A DNA stretch of 64,000 nt from Akkermansiaceae bacterium (GCA_017798145.1 CP059069.1:2713226-2777225), one strand, 5' to 3'; shown: positions 51,226-62,000, numbered from the stretch's first letter. The notes: a model not told the origin generated them from the letters alone. Program-made: numbers and translations.

Positions 51226-52778
51226 TTCCCGCCGGGGATGTTGAGCGGGATCCCGTTCTCGATCGCTCCGATATCGGGTGCCGCTCCGGTGAAGCCGTCG
51301 GTCAGGGGGGCGATGGTTTCGCCTTTGTCCAGGAGAGGGGAATCCGCCGCGAAGGTGTAGTGGGGCGGCCGCAAGGGGGCGGCTTCCGAAAGGGTGATCC
51401 GCGGGTCGCCGGTCATCGCCTTTTCCCCGCGCGGGGTGACGTTTGAGAAGAAATTATGGGAAACCTTGCCGGGGATTTCCGTGCCCCAGATGTCCTCGGG
51501 TTCGAGAGTGCGGAGGATCAGGTTGTTGCGCGCCTCGTAGCTGCTGGATTCGTGCAGGGCGAAGATGCGGCCGATGCCGCCGCTGTCGATGATGGTGTTG
51601 TTGGTGAAGCGCAGGTCGGTCACCGGAGCCTTGTATTGCAGCAGCTCGCGGCCTGTGAATTTGCCGCCGCACGCCGCTTCGAAAATGTTGTGATGGATGT
51701 TGTGGTTCCGTGGGTGCTTCTGCCAAACCGCGATCGGATAGAGTCCGCCGAAGAAGTGATTACGGTCGATCTCGACGTTGTCCATCATCGCCTCCACCGC
51801 GTAGGCGTAGCGCCCCGGGCCGAGGTTGAAGAAGTTGTGATGGATGCGGATGCCGGTGCCGAGCGACGCGGTGCCCGCCAGCGAGATGTGGTTGTTGATG
51901 GTGTTGTGGTGGATCTCACAATCCTTTAGCGCCATGCCGAGAAACTCCGCGGAAATGGCCGGAGCTTTCCCGTTTTCCCAAGCTCCAGTGGTGGGAACGA
52001 TCAGCGTGTTGTGATGGATCCTGAGGCCTTCCAGCACGTTCGATTCCGATACGGAATATTTCCGGTCCTGCGCCTTCAGGGCATAGCCGCCGAAGTCCGG
52101 GCGCAGGTTGCCTGTTTCCTCGATGTGGTTGTCGTGGATGCTGAGGTTCTTGCCGCGGTGATATTGCACGGCTCCGCTGTCGCCGCCACCCTCTCCGGCG
52201 GCTTTGGGGTTTCCATAGGTGTTGTTCTTGAAACGGCTGAAGCGGAGGGTGGTGTCATGCGCCTCGATGATCCACAGCCCGCTGTAGCGGAAATTCCTCA
52301 CATGAAGATCATCGAAGACCACGCCCCGCGCCGATGCCGCGAAGATTCCGCCGTGGCAGCGCTTTTCCTGGCCGTCCAGCGAGAAACCTTTCACCACCTG
52401 GTTGCTGCCGTTCATCTGGAGGACGAAATGCTCGGGAAAGGTATGCACATGCGGGTTCGCATTCGGAATTGCGTCGGTGAGGTTGAAGTGGTGGTTCACC
52501 CGGATGGTGGTCTTGTCCGAACCCGCGCCGATGAGGCTGACTCCGCTCTTGAGCGTGAGGATTCCGCTCTCGATGAAGGTGCCCTCGCCGATATGTATGG
52601 TATGGCCCTCATCCGCTGGAACCGCATCGCAGGCCTTGGCGAGCGTGCGCCACGGGCTGCTTTCGAGGCCGGAATTGGCGTCGTTTCCGTCCAAAGCCAC
52701 GTAATGCGAAGCGGCGGAGCCTCCGCCGACACCCAAGGCCGCGCAAACGACCCAAATGATGGATGATGCGATGCTCAT
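51222..52778 (-). CDS. Secreted right-handed beta-helix protein
   Basis: From ATG 52778 (MSIASSIIWVVCAALGVGGG) it encodes 518 residues. The signal peptide ends near residue 23. Then come YVALDGNDANSGLESSPWRT, the DUF1565-like start of parallel beta-helix proteins, and repeated rungs such as IHHNTI, IHHNFF and LRFTNNTII, which are typical of pectate-lyase and other polysaccharide-acting folds. No catalytic residues are identified. The ATG overlaps the stop of the upstream gene and the stop overlaps the kinase start, so it is in the middle of a coupled operon. A polysaccharide lyase or hydrolase is plausible. Confidence 0.75.
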   Translation of the reverse strand: MSIASSIIWVVCAALGVGGGSAASHYVALDGNDANSGLESSPWRTLAKACDAVPADEGHTIHIGEGTFIESGILTLKSGVSLIGAGSDKTTIRVNHHFNLTDAIPNANPHVHTFPEHFVLQMNGSNQVVKGFSLDGQEKRCHGGIFAASARGVVFDDLHVRNFRYSGLWIIEAHDTTLRFSRFKNNTYGNPKAAGEGGGDSGAVQYHRGKNLSIHDNHIEETGNLRPDFGGYALKAQDRKYSVSESNVLEGLRIHHNTLIVPTTGAWENGKAPAISAEFLGMALKDCEIHHNTINNHISLAGTASLGTGIRIHHNFFNLGPGRYAYAVEAMMDNVEIDRNHFFGGLYPIAVWQKHPRNHNIHHNIFEAACGGKFTGRELLQYKAPVTDLRFTNNTIIDSGGIGRIFALHESSSYEARNNLILRTLEPEDIWGTEIPGKVSHNFFSNVTPRGEKAMTGDPRITLSEAAPLRPPHYTFAADSPLLDKGETIAPLTDGFTGAAPDIGAIENGIPLNIPGGK

Positions 52779-55700
52779 GGGTCGGATGGACCTGAGGTGA
52801 CAGCCAGTGAGCCGCCGCCGGTGAAATGAACCGGGTCTTTGGCCGCGTTCCAAACACCTTGCGGCTGTTGGATGCCATCGATCACGAGGGTGCCGACGGT
52901 TTCCGATACGCCGGGGGCGAGATGGAGTTTCCCGGTTCCGTTGAGCGTCACGGTGGCGTTGTCGGCCACGGCGCCGGCGGCATTTCGGAGCACGCAGGTC
53001 GCGCCGTTTTCGACTGTGAGGTTGCCGTTGCCGGTTTTTCCGGTGGTCTCGATGACGAGCGTCCCGGCGTTGACCGACGTCGCGCCGCTGTAGCTGTTAG
53101 AACCGGAAAGGGTCATGATGCCGTCGCCCTGCTTGGTGAGGTTGCCGTCGCCGCTGAGCGGGATGGAAACCAGCAGATCGCAGGTTTTATCGGAACCGCG
53201 CGCGATGTCGCAGAGCAGGTTTTTCCCGTTCAAGGACAGGCCGTAATTCGGCGCGGCGGAGAACAGGTTCTGCTCCCCGCCCGTGGAGCGGATCGTCATT
53301 TCGCCTTCCACCATCCAGGTCAGCCAATCCGATGAACCCCTGTTGACAAGCGTCCCGCCGCCGCCGGAGAGGAACTCGATGGTGACGTTGTTGAAGGTCA
53401 GCGGGGAAACCTGTCCGGAAACCGCAAACGTCGCGCCCTTGCCGATCCGGAACGTGCCGGACGCGTGATTGCCCTGCCAGAACGAGGAAGTCAGTTCCAG
53501 CGAGCCTTCTTCGATCGTGGTTCCGCCGGTCCATGTGATGGAGCGGTTGAGCCAGAGCCCGCCGCCGCCGGTTTTCCTAACAGCGAAGTTGTTTTCGTCC
53601 TGGCCGTGACCGCCCAAGGTGCCGTCAAACTGGTTTTGCCGGCTTTCCTCGATGTGCAAGGTGAGCGTGCAGGGCGTCGCGCTGCCGTTGATCACCCGGT
53701 TGCCGGCAGTTGCGCCATTGTCATAATCGGCGGTCCACAATCCATCCAGTTCCTGGCTGCAGCCATTGAGCTTGAGCGTGCCGAAAGAGGCCGGGCCGCC
53801 ACCGCCGAGCGTGACGACGGTGCCCGGCGGCAGGCGGTTGTCCCCGCCACTCAGGGCCAGCGTGCCGCTTTCGACCGTCGTCGTGCCGTTGTAATTGTTG
53901 CTGCCGGACAAGGTGAGCGTGCCCGGACCGGCCACACGGATGCCGCCCAAACCGGTCATCGGCGCGCTGATGGTCGCGCCGAAAGTTTTAACGTCGATGG
54001 TGGTCATCGGCGCGTTGACGATGATCGGTGATGTGCCCTCGAGTGCGTAACCGGGTGCGGTGAAAATCAGGTCATCGGCAACGAGTGGAGCCGACAGGGT
54101 GATCGTGCCGCCCGGCTCCGCGAAGACCGCGGACTTGTCGCCCGAAGCAGCACTTGTCGGATCATCGTATAGCCCGATTTCCTCTACGGGAATCGCCCGC
54201 ATGCCGAGGTTCCAGAAAAGGGTCGGGGCTATGGTTTTCCTCAACTCGACGCCGTCCACAAACCCGGGATCGGTGCCGGTGCTGGTGTTGGCGATGTACT
54301 GCCAACCGCCCCATTCGCTGTCCGCATAGTTGCTGTTTTTCGCGTTCGTTCCCGCTGCACTGACGCGCACGAGGGTGGAGCGCCAGATGGAATTCCGGCC
54401 CTTGCCATCGGAGAGATTCGCCAGCTCGGGAAACGCGGCGAGATGCGCGGGCGACACGCCGTTGGGCAGCCCTTGTGCGTACATGTGATTGCCGCCGTCG
54501 AAGTAGCCGTAGTTCAATCCCCGGCTGTCGGTGACGAGGTTGTTGTCATAGATATTGTCCCGGCCGCTGTTGTTTCCCATGACTCCGGCCGAGGTTCCCC
54601 ACAGGTTGAAATGGGTGAAAAGATTGCCATACACCGTCTGTCCGCTGATCGCGTCATCGAAGCGGAAGGCGCTGGTCCCGAAGTGGCGGTTCTGCACCCA
54701 TCCCTGGGTGTAGCCGCCGCCGCAATGGCTGAATTTGTTGAAGCGCCAGATGTTGCCGCGCCAGGTCGGGTTGCCCCACGCGTAGATCACGCCGTAGTCT
54801 TCGTTTTCGTTGCAGCAGTTGCGGAACTCATTGTATTCGACGAGAAAATTGAACCCTCCGAACCCGATCGCGCTGGACGGACAATCCTCAAAAACACAAT
54901 GGGTGATCCGATGGCCCACGCCATTAAGGCTGATCCCCGGCGAGCGGCTGGTTCGCCCGAAATTGCGGAACCGGCAGTTGGCCAGCACATGGCCGCCCGG
55001 CGTGAGCGTATCGATGTCGCCGCCATTGATGTGCATAGCCGCGTCCTCCAGATCATGGAGGTTGCAGCCGATCATGGAATTCCGCTGGCCGCCGTTGATG
55101 CTGACGCCAATCCCGCTCACATTGCGCACGGTGCATCCGGCGATGAGGCAGTCGCTCGAATTCTCCAGCACCAATCCGCCGCCGCGGGAGCTTTCAAACA
55201 CCAGGCCTTCGATGCGCACATGGCTGGCGTTGTTCACCGTGAGCATTGTGCCCGGCAGCATCGAGAGATCGACGACCGCCGTGCCGGGATCGACGCCCGG
55301 ATAGAGGTAAAGCAAGCCGTTGGAGCGGTCCAGATACCACTCGCCCGGCTGGTCGATTTCTTCCAACAGATTGAAGATGGCGTAGGGGTGTCCAGACTTG
55401 ATGTCCGGCCAGCCGCTCAAGCGATTGTAGCACCAGGCGGTGGTGATGGTCCTGGCTTGCGGATCGATGGAGCCGATGGCGACCGAGCCATACATCCAGT
55501 TGGTGGCGAGGTATCCCTGGAGCCAGGCGTCGGGCGCGGTCGTCCAACGCGATATGCGGTCGCTGGTGGTGAATATCTGCGGCCGGTTCTTCGTCGGGTC
55601 CTCGTGGTCGATGTTGCCGTTGTCCACCATGGTTCCGACCCTGACAAAACCCGAGTTCGGCCAGCGGGCGAGGTTCTGCGGCACGCCGTTGACCGCGAGG

Positions 55701-56590
55701 TTCACCATCGGTTGCTCTTGGATCGAGCCGAAATCGGTGATGCCTAGTTCCGTTAGATTGCATTGGAGAACTTTCCCCCGCGCTTCCTCCGGCAGGCGGG
55801 CCAGCACCGATTTTTCCGTCACCGCCGTGAACCCCGTCAGCCGCTTGCTGCCGGAGATCACCGCCGTGCCCGGCGTAGCCACACGGATGCTCAGTGGCGC
55901 ATCGGGCTTGCCACTGTCGGCATCTGTTAGGGCGATCGTTTCCCCAAGCGGATAGCGTCCGGCGGCCAACTCGATGGCAGTCCCGCCCGCCACCGCCCCG
56001 GCCGCGCGGTTGGCGGCGAGGGCTTGATTCACGGTCGCAAACGGCAGTTCGCGCGTGCCCGGATTTGTGTCCTTGCCATCGGGTGCCACATGCAAGGTGC
56101 GCCCGGGTTTCGGCGCGGGCGTCACACGCACCCGGCTCACTTCGGGATCGCGCCCCGGCTTGCCCTGCGCGAGGCGGTCGCACTCCGCCTTGCATTCGGC
56201 GCCCTCGATCTGATGGATCTTCGGATACTCCTTGTTGTTCGCGATGACCCCGAAAATGGCGCCTGCTTCCTGGAAATCACCCGCCGCCTGATAGCTCCGT
56301 GCGTAGCGCAAATGAGCGATGCTCCGCCACGGCGCGGACAGTTCCGGGTCGTTGAAAACCTCCGGCAACGCGCTGCGCACTTGCTCCCAATCGCCAGCCG
56401 TCCACGCCGCGTCCGCCGCCGTCATCCGGCCCGTCGCAAGGGCGAAATGATCCATGGTCGCGCCGGAGGCATTCGACTCCGTGGCCGCGGCGAATTTGAC
56501 ATCATCCGCTGCGGTGGATCCGAGGAGAGATGCGCAAGTGAGGATGGCGAGAGATGTGAAATTGAGGTTTATGGCGGGCGGGGTGCTCAT
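52775..56590 (-). CDS. Secreted beta-helix glycosidase-like protein with autotransporter-associated repeats
   Basis: A 1271-residue exported protein. A signal region (INLNFTSLAILTCASLLGST) and a short helical domain (AAWTAGDWEQVRSALPEVF) precede a DUF1565-like start (LHVAPDGKDTNPGTRELPFA) and a long parallel beta-helix that resembles GH141-type proteins (VRIEGLVFESSRGGGLVLEN). From about residue 870 to the end come PATR repeats (GTLTLSGSNNYNGTTTVESG, IMTLSGSNSYSGATSVNAGT), the autotransporter-associated beta-strand repeat. No C-terminal autotransporter barrel or PEP-CTERM tail is seen. It is the first gene of the operon and a palindrome (56677-56694) lies 87 bases upstream. Confidence 0.8.
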   Translation of the reverse strand: MSTPPAINLNFTSLAILTCASLLGSTAADDVKFAAATESNASGATMDHFALATGRMTAADAAWTAGDWEQVRSALPEVFNDPELSAPWRSIAHLRYARSYQAAGDFQEAGAIFGVIANNKEYPKIHQIEGAECKAECDRLAQGKPGRDPEVSRVRVTPAPKPGRTLHVAPDGKDTNPGTRELPFATVNQALAANRAAGAVAGGTAIELAAGRYPLGETIALTDADSGKPDAPLSIRVATPGTAVISGSKRLTGFTAVTEKSVLARLPEEARGKVLQCNLTELGITDFGSIQEQPMVNLAVNGVPQNLARWPNSGFVRVGTMVDNGNIDHEDPTKNRPQIFTTSDRISRWTTAPDAWLQGYLATNWMYGSVAIGSIDPQARTITTAWCYNRLSGWPDIKSGHPYAIFNLLEEIDQPGEWYLDRSNGLLYLYPGVDPGTAVVDLSMLPGTMLTVNNASHVRIEGLVFESSRGGGLVLENSSDCLIAGCTVRNVSGIGVSINGGQRNSMIGCNLHDLEDAAMHINGGDIDTLTPGGHVLANCRFRNFGRTSRSPGISLNGVGHRITHCVFEDCPSSAIGFGGFNFLVEYNEFRNCCNENEDYGVIYAWGNPTWRGNIWRFNKFSHCGGGYTQGWVQNRHFGTSAFRFDDAISGQTVYGNLFTHFNLWGTSAGVMGNNSGRDNIYDNNLVTDSRGLNYGYFDGGNHMYAQGLPNGVSPAHLAAFPELANLSDGKGRNSIWRSTLVRVSAAGTNAKNSNYADSEWGGWQYIANTSTGTDPGFVDGVELRKTIAPTLFWNLGMRAIPVEEIGLYDDPTSAASGDKSAVFAEPGGTITLSAPLVADDLIFTAPGYALEGTSPIIVNAPMTTIDVKTFGATISAPMTGLGGIRVAGPGTLTLSGSNNYNGTTTVESGTLALSGGDNRLPPGTVVTLGGGGPASFGTLKLNGCSQELDGLWTADYDNGATAGNRVINGSATPCTLTLHIEESRQNQFDGTLGGHGQDENNFAVRKTGGGGLWLNRSITWTGGTTIEEGSLELTSSFWQGNHASGTFRIGKGATFAVSGQVSPLTFNNVTIEFLSGGGGTLVNRGSSDWLTWMVEGEMTIRSTGGEQNLFSAAPNYGLSLNGKNLLCDIARGSDKTCDLLVSIPLSGDGNLTKQGDGIMTLSGSNSYSGATSVNAGTLVIETTGKTGNGNLTVENGATCVLRNAAGAVADNATVTLNGTGKLHLAPGVSETVGTLVIDGIQQPQGVWNAAKDPVHFTGGGSLAVTSGPSDP

Positions 56591-57063
56591 TGATTGCAGG
56601 GTCTCCTCCCCGTTTTCGTTTCCAGCGGACGATGACCGGTTTTCAATGAGAATGAGGCCGATGAAGATTCGGGTCTATGACGCCAAAGAGTCATTTGCGG
56701 GCGGGAGAACGAAAAAAGCATTGGTAGCGGCGCGGCAGCCCTGCCCTTGCCGGATCGTGGTCATCCCGTGGCCTGGCAACGGATACCGAGGAGGAATGAG
56801 CCATGCCTTTTGTTTCGAACGATCTCTCTCGTCGCCGGCGGTGTCGTCCGCTTCAACCTCAATGCGGAGAAGGCGGGGTCTTTCGCGAGGATCCGGAGCG
56901 CGCTCCCTGCGGCATGGCGATTTCCCGCCAGGAGGAAGCGGACAAATCGCTTCGCAAGGGTTCGGTCCCCCACGCTCACGCCGAGGCCGCCGTGCCCGAG
57001 GCAGCCCTGCGCACCGCCACCTCCCGCATCCTCGGCTGGTGAAATGCGCGGACGGATTTTCGT
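56591..57063. other. Gap upstream of the beta-helix operon
   Basis: This stretch holds the third copy of the palindrome (56677-56694) and should carry the promoter of the operon that begins at 56590. A plus-strand frame of 79 codons (56803-57042) has no recognisable features; two other frames are open through the same segment, so it may be a decayed gene. I see nothing else. Confidence 0.45.
56677..56694. promoter_or_regulatory. Shared palindrome, copy 3 (ATGACGC-CAAA-GAGTCAT)
   Basis: The same 18-base site as at 35781 and 42759, with one mismatch in the left arm (GC for TC). It lies 87 bases before the start of the beta-helix operon (56590), which codes for exported proteins. The flanks GTCT and TTTGCG follow the same pattern. 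Confidence 0.55.
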
Positions 57064-58866
57064 TCAGTCGCCTTTTGTCCTTTTTGAAAAGCGCTGGATG
57101 TAATCGTAGTCGCCGCCCTTCATGTTCTTGCCCTTCGCCCAGTTTTCCGGGAGTTGGTCGAGCAGGTCGAGGCGGCGGAGGGTGTTGAGGAGGTTGAGAA
57201 GGGAGGAGGCATCCATGTCCGATTTCACGTCCGCGACGAGGGCTTTCGAGCCGGCTTCCTTCTTCCCGAGGTCAACCAGCGTTTCCCCGGCGCTTGTCCG
57301 GATCAGGGGATGGCTGTCCTTGAGAAGCGGGAGCAGAGCATCCGTCTCCGCGGCGGCCTTGGCTCCGAGCAGGCGGATCCCGACGATCCCCCAGTAGCGC
57401 TCGACGACATCTTCCGACGCGAGCGCCTGCTTCAGGCGGGGAAGGTTTTCGGGGTTGATCTCGGTGGCCGTGAAGGCGAGGTCGGTGATCTTGCCGACGT
57501 CGAATTTGTCGCTTTGTGCATAGTCGGCGATGGTCGAGCCCTTGGAAAGCGCATCGAACAGCGGCTCGGGGATCAGACCGGTATCGACGATTCCTATCAT
57601 GGTGCTTTTCAGGCGTTCGCGCAGGGATGCGAGTTTCTCCGCGTGGGCCGGATCGGCGGCGAGGTTGTGCATTTCCCATGGATCCGCGGAAAGGTCGTAG
57701 AGCTGTTCCGAGGTGCCGGGAGCTTCCCAAATTGTCTTGGGATAACCGCTGAGCTTGCCCTCCTCGAAGGCTTTCTGGTAGGCGACCCAGCCGGGCTGGC
57801 CGAACTGATAGAAGGAGTAAGGAGCGGTTGGGCGGTCGGGATTGAAGTTGCGGATGTATTTCCATTTGCCGTCGGTGAGGCCGCGGCGCATGCCGTAGAG
57901 TTCGTCGAAGCGGTCGGCGTAGAGGAACTCCATTTCATCGGCTGCTGGCTCGACGCGTTTGCTGCCGAGGAAGGGGCGGCCTTGCATTTGTTCGGGTTCG
58001 TCGAGGCCGAGGATGGAAAGGAGGGTGGGGGCGAAATCGACGAAGGAGACCGGCTCGGTCACGCGCTCGCCCGGCTTGAAGGGGGCGAGGTGCCGGAATT
58101 TTTCCGGAATTCGGATGATGAGCGGGACTTTCACGCCGGTTTGTTCGAGGTAGCGTTTGCCACGTGGCAGGATGCCGCCGTGATCAGCGTAGTAGAAAAC
58201 AATCGTGTCGTCCGCTAGGCCGGATGCCTCAAGTTTTTTGAGGACTTCGCCCACCCGCGTGTCCATGTCGGTGATGCGGTCGTGGTAACGTGCCATGTCT
58301 TTGCGGATCTCCGGGAGATCGGGGAGGTATGGCGGGAGATCGATTTCTTCGGGTTTCAGGCGCTTCGGTTCCTTGGGCTTGTTTTCGAAGAGGGAGCTTT
58401 CGTGGGATTCGGTGAAATTGAAGACGGAGAAGAAGGGTTTGCCGTCGGGGCTTTTTTGGAAGTCGCCCTTGTCCCAGTAGGATTTGTCGTTGCCCTTGAA
58501 ATTATAGTCGGTTTTCCCCGGGTTCGTGCAGTGGTAACCGGCGGCGCGGAGGTATTCCGGATACGGGCGGAATTTTTCCGGGATGGGATGGCGTGAGCGC
58601 ATGTGCTGGGTGCCCATGCTCGGGGAGTAGGCGCCCATGAGGAGGGTGGCGCGGGCGACGGCACAGACGGGTGCGTTCGAGTAGGCGTTTTCGAAAAGGA
58701 TGCTTTCTTTGGCGAGGGCGTCGATGTTCGGGGTCTGCGACTGCTTGTTGCCGTAGCAGCCGAGCCAGTGAGAGGAATTGTCCTCGCTGACGATCCAGAC
58801 GATGTTGGGTTTGTCAGCGGCGGGCAGCAGGGAGCAGAGGGCGAGGAGGATGAGGAGGGGTTTCAT
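57064..58866 (-). CDS. Sulfatase with C-terminal HEAT-like region, secreted
   Basis: A 600-residue sulfatase with a short signal peptide (MKPLLILLALCSLLPAAD). The metal-binding EDN motif is at 28-30. The active-site sequence is CAVAR (Cys68, Arg72), a C-x-A-x-R form of the sulfatase motif in which the Cys becomes formylglycine; VFYYADHGG contains the later metal ligands. Residues from about 460 (TEINPENLPRLKQALASEDV) form a HEAT-type repeat region. The C-terminus is duplicated as a fragment at 31312. Together with rhamnosidases and a GH10-like protein it fits the degradation of a sulfated, rhamnose-containing polysaccharide. The formylglycine-generating enzyme is not in the window. Confidence 0.88.
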   Translation of the reverse strand: MKPLLILLALCSLLPAADKPNIVWIVSEDNSSHWLGCYGNKQSQTPNIDALAKESILFENAYSNAPVCAVARATLLMGAYSPSMGTQHMRSRHPIPEKFRPYPEYLRAAGYHCTNPGKTDYNFKGNDKSYWDKGDFQKSPDGKPFFSVFNFTESHESSLFENKPKEPKRLKPEEIDLPPYLPDLPEIRKDMARYHDRITDMDTRVGEVLKKLEASGLADDTIVFYYADHGGILPRGKRYLEQTGVKVPLIIRIPEKFRHLAPFKPGERVTEPVSFVDFAPTLLSILGLDEPEQMQGRPFLGSKRVEPAADEMEFLYADRFDELYGMRRGLTDGKWKYIRNFNPDRPTAPYSFYQFGQPGWVAYQKAFEEGKLSGYPKTIWEAPGTSEQLYDLSADPWEMHNLAADPAHAEKLASLRERLKSTMIGIVDTGLIPEPLFDALSKGSTIADYAQSDKFDVGKITDLAFTATEINPENLPRLKQALASEDVVERYWGIVGIRLLGAKAAAETDALLPLLKDSHPLIRTSAGETLVDLGKKEAGSKALVADVKSDMDASSLLNLLNTLRRLDLLDQLPENWAKGKNMKGGDYDYIQRFSKRTKGD

Positions 58867-59043
58867 TTGCTGCGCAGGGTGAAATCATTTCCCCAAGCGG
58901 TCTAGGCGGAAGTTTCCCCGAAGGAATGGAAGCCCAGCGAAAATGCCTATTGCCCACCCTTGCCGCAATGCCACGCCGCCATGGAAAACCGCTAGCCTCC
59001 GCTGATTATCAGAGACTTCCCGCCCGATGCGGGGTAGATATCC

Positions 59044-62000
59044 ATGAGTTTGATGAGAAATCGCAGCTCCATCTCCCTTCTTTGCATGGCATGCCTCCTG
59101 TCGGACGCCCAGGCGATCGACACGAACGGCGACGGCATGTGCGATGTCTGGGAGGCGAGTTACCATGCGGGCGCGCTGCTCCCCGGCGACGACACGGATG
59201 GGGACGGCTTCACGAACCTCATGGAGTCAACGTCCGGAACCGACCCTTTCGACGCGATGTCGCACCCGAGGGCTTCGGTCGGAAACCTGCTTCCGGGAAA
59301 CGCCGAGATCGTGGTGCCTTCCCTTCCCGGGAAACGCTACAGGCTGTTCACCGCAACCAGCCTTGGCGGTGAATGGATGCCTTCCGGCGAGGCCAGGACG
59401 GGCGACGGCGGCAACATGGTCTTCACCGAGCCACGCGGCGAAGACAGTCTTTTCTTCCGCGTCTCCGTCTCGGATGCCGATTCGGATGCCGATGGCGTTT
59501 CGGACTGGGCCGAGTAAACTTGCCGGTTTCGACAAGGATGACGATGACAGCTTCTCCTCCGGCAACGCGAACAACGACCTGGCCGCCGCAACCTCGCTCA
59601 TGCAGGCGCTCCTCAACGGGGAAATCTCCGCCGAAGTGACCCAGAGGGATGCCTACGAAAAGGGAGCCCTGCCCGCGACGGTCGGCCTCACCCGCAGCGG
59701 GGCGACCACCTACCCGATGACGGTTTTCCTGAAAACCCATGGCGCCATCGATCCCACGAAATCCTCCGCATCCGCCACGGATTTCTCGCTCGCCGATGTT
59801 GTGGTGATCCCTGCGGGGAGCGCGTCCGCAAACCTTTCCGTGGTGCCGGTGGCGGACACCCTCAACGAGGTGCCCGAGGAGCTGCGTATCGACATATCCT
59901 TCGTCGCCGACGGACTGCTCACGCGGATCTGCGACGCACCGAATGTCCAGGCCAACGAGCGCTTTTTCTACGCCGCATTCACCTCCGAAGAGATCACACC
60001 CGCCTCGGGCTACAGCCTCATCCGGCTCCAGGGCGACAACGAGGTCGGCCTGCTTTCCTCCGTCTTCTCCGGCCTGACCAGTGCCCAGAGCGCTGCCGAA
60101 ATCCACGTCCGGAACCCTGTCACCGGACCCTCGATCAAGTCGCTCGCCAGGGGGCAGCTCACCGATTACACATGGAATATCCGAGCCTCGCAGATCCTCC
60201 CCACGGATCAGGCCGTGCTCAACGCCCTCTTCTCGGGCCGCATCTACTCGGATGTCCAGACGGAGAACCATCCTTCCGGGGAAATCAGGGCGGACTACCT
60301 GCTCACAACGGCCTCGACGGAATTCGTCGCCCCGGCGGATGCACCGCCCATCGGATCCTTGGCGGACTCGGAACTCGACCGTGACATTTCCCGTTTCCTG
60401 ACACAATCCACCTTCGGCCCCACTCCGGGCTTGATCGCGGAACTGCGGGATCTGGTGAATTCCCCGACCCATGGCGGCGACCGCATCTCCGCCTATTCCG
60501 CATGGCTTGATGAAAAATTTTCCGTGCCCCAGGCATCGCTGGAAGCCCTCGCCCGCGCAGAGGACGCGCAGCTCATCGACATCTACACGGGCGATCCATC
60601 GGCGCCATGGCACAATCCGTCATACTTCCTCCCTTCCTCTTCCCGTCGGCACTCCTGGTGGAGCGTCGCGCTTTTCTCGGACGACCAGGTGAGGCAGCGT
60701 GTCGCCACGGCGCTCATGGAAATCCTGGTGACCTCCTCGGTGGACGATGTCATCGATCAGCGCCATCTCGGCCACTCGCAGTACTATGACATGCTCGCCG
60801 CCGGGGTGGCGGGCAGTTACCGGAATCTGCTGGAAGGCGTCTCCACCCATCCCATCATGGGGCAATACCTTTCCAGCCTCAGGAACCAGAAGGAAATCAC
60901 CGACAGCTCGGGCACGGTGATCGTCTCGCCAGATGAGAACTTCGCCCGCGAGATCATGCAGCTTTTCTCCATCGGCCTCGTGCAACTGCATCCGGACGGC
61001 TCGTTGAAACTCTCCGCCGCCGGCCAGCCCATCCCCACCTATGGCCAGGCGGACATCGTCGATCTCGCCCGCGTATTCACCGGTTGGTCGTTCTCAAAAC
61101 GGAACAGCCCTTCGGCCTCGGACACCGTTATAGACAACACCAGCTTCACCTACGGGAACGGCAACTACCGCTATCAGGCGCAGTGGCTCCACCCGATGAA
61201 GCAGTTTCCCGCCTACCACGACACGGAGGCAAAAACCGTACTCGGCCTCGAATTCCCGCAAGGCCGCACCGGGGAAGAGGAGCTCACCGCCATCCTCGAC
61301 CACCTTGCCGCACATCCGAACATCGCGCCCTTCATTTCTAAAAAGCTCATCCAGAGGCTCGTCACATCGAACCCCTCCGCAGGCTACGTGCACCGCGTCG
61401 CCACCGCATGGGCGGCTGGCGGCGGAAACCTGCAGGCCGTCACGAAGGCCATCCTGCTGGACTACGAAGCCCGCTCCCTTGATGCCGCCTCACTCATCGG
61501 CACCGGGAAGAAAAAGGAGCCGCTGCTCCAATACACCGGCTTGGCGCGGGCGCTGCAGGCGGACACCGAGCTGCGCATCGCGGATCTGGCTGCCTACGGC
61601 CCCGGCACGCTGCTTGCCGGATTGCCCGCAAATGCCGGGCGCTTCCGTGAGGGCAACACCGACTCCTCCCTCGGCCAGACCCCGCTTGAGCCACCCACGG
61701 TTTTCAACTGGTTCTACCCGGATTACTCCACCGGCAACGCCATCGCCGATGCCGGTCTCGTCACCCCCGAGTTCCAGATCGCAACCGAAATCAACACCAT
61801 CTCCCACATCAACCGCAACCATACCCTCGCCACTTCCTCCAGCGGCGAATCCGCATCGAGCCTGCCGAACTTCTCCATCACCGGATACGGGAACAACGCC
61901 GACCACCTCATCCCAGACGTAACCCTCGGGCCTGCTGCGACCCAGGAAAGGGAAAAGGCCTACATGTCGGTCATGGATCAGGACGGCGATGGTTTCGTCA

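Noticed and set aside
54443-55747. Plus-strand frame of 434 codons opposite the beta-helix protein
   Set aside because: No motif, and the minus-strand reading has a signal peptide, a beta-helix and PATR repeats.
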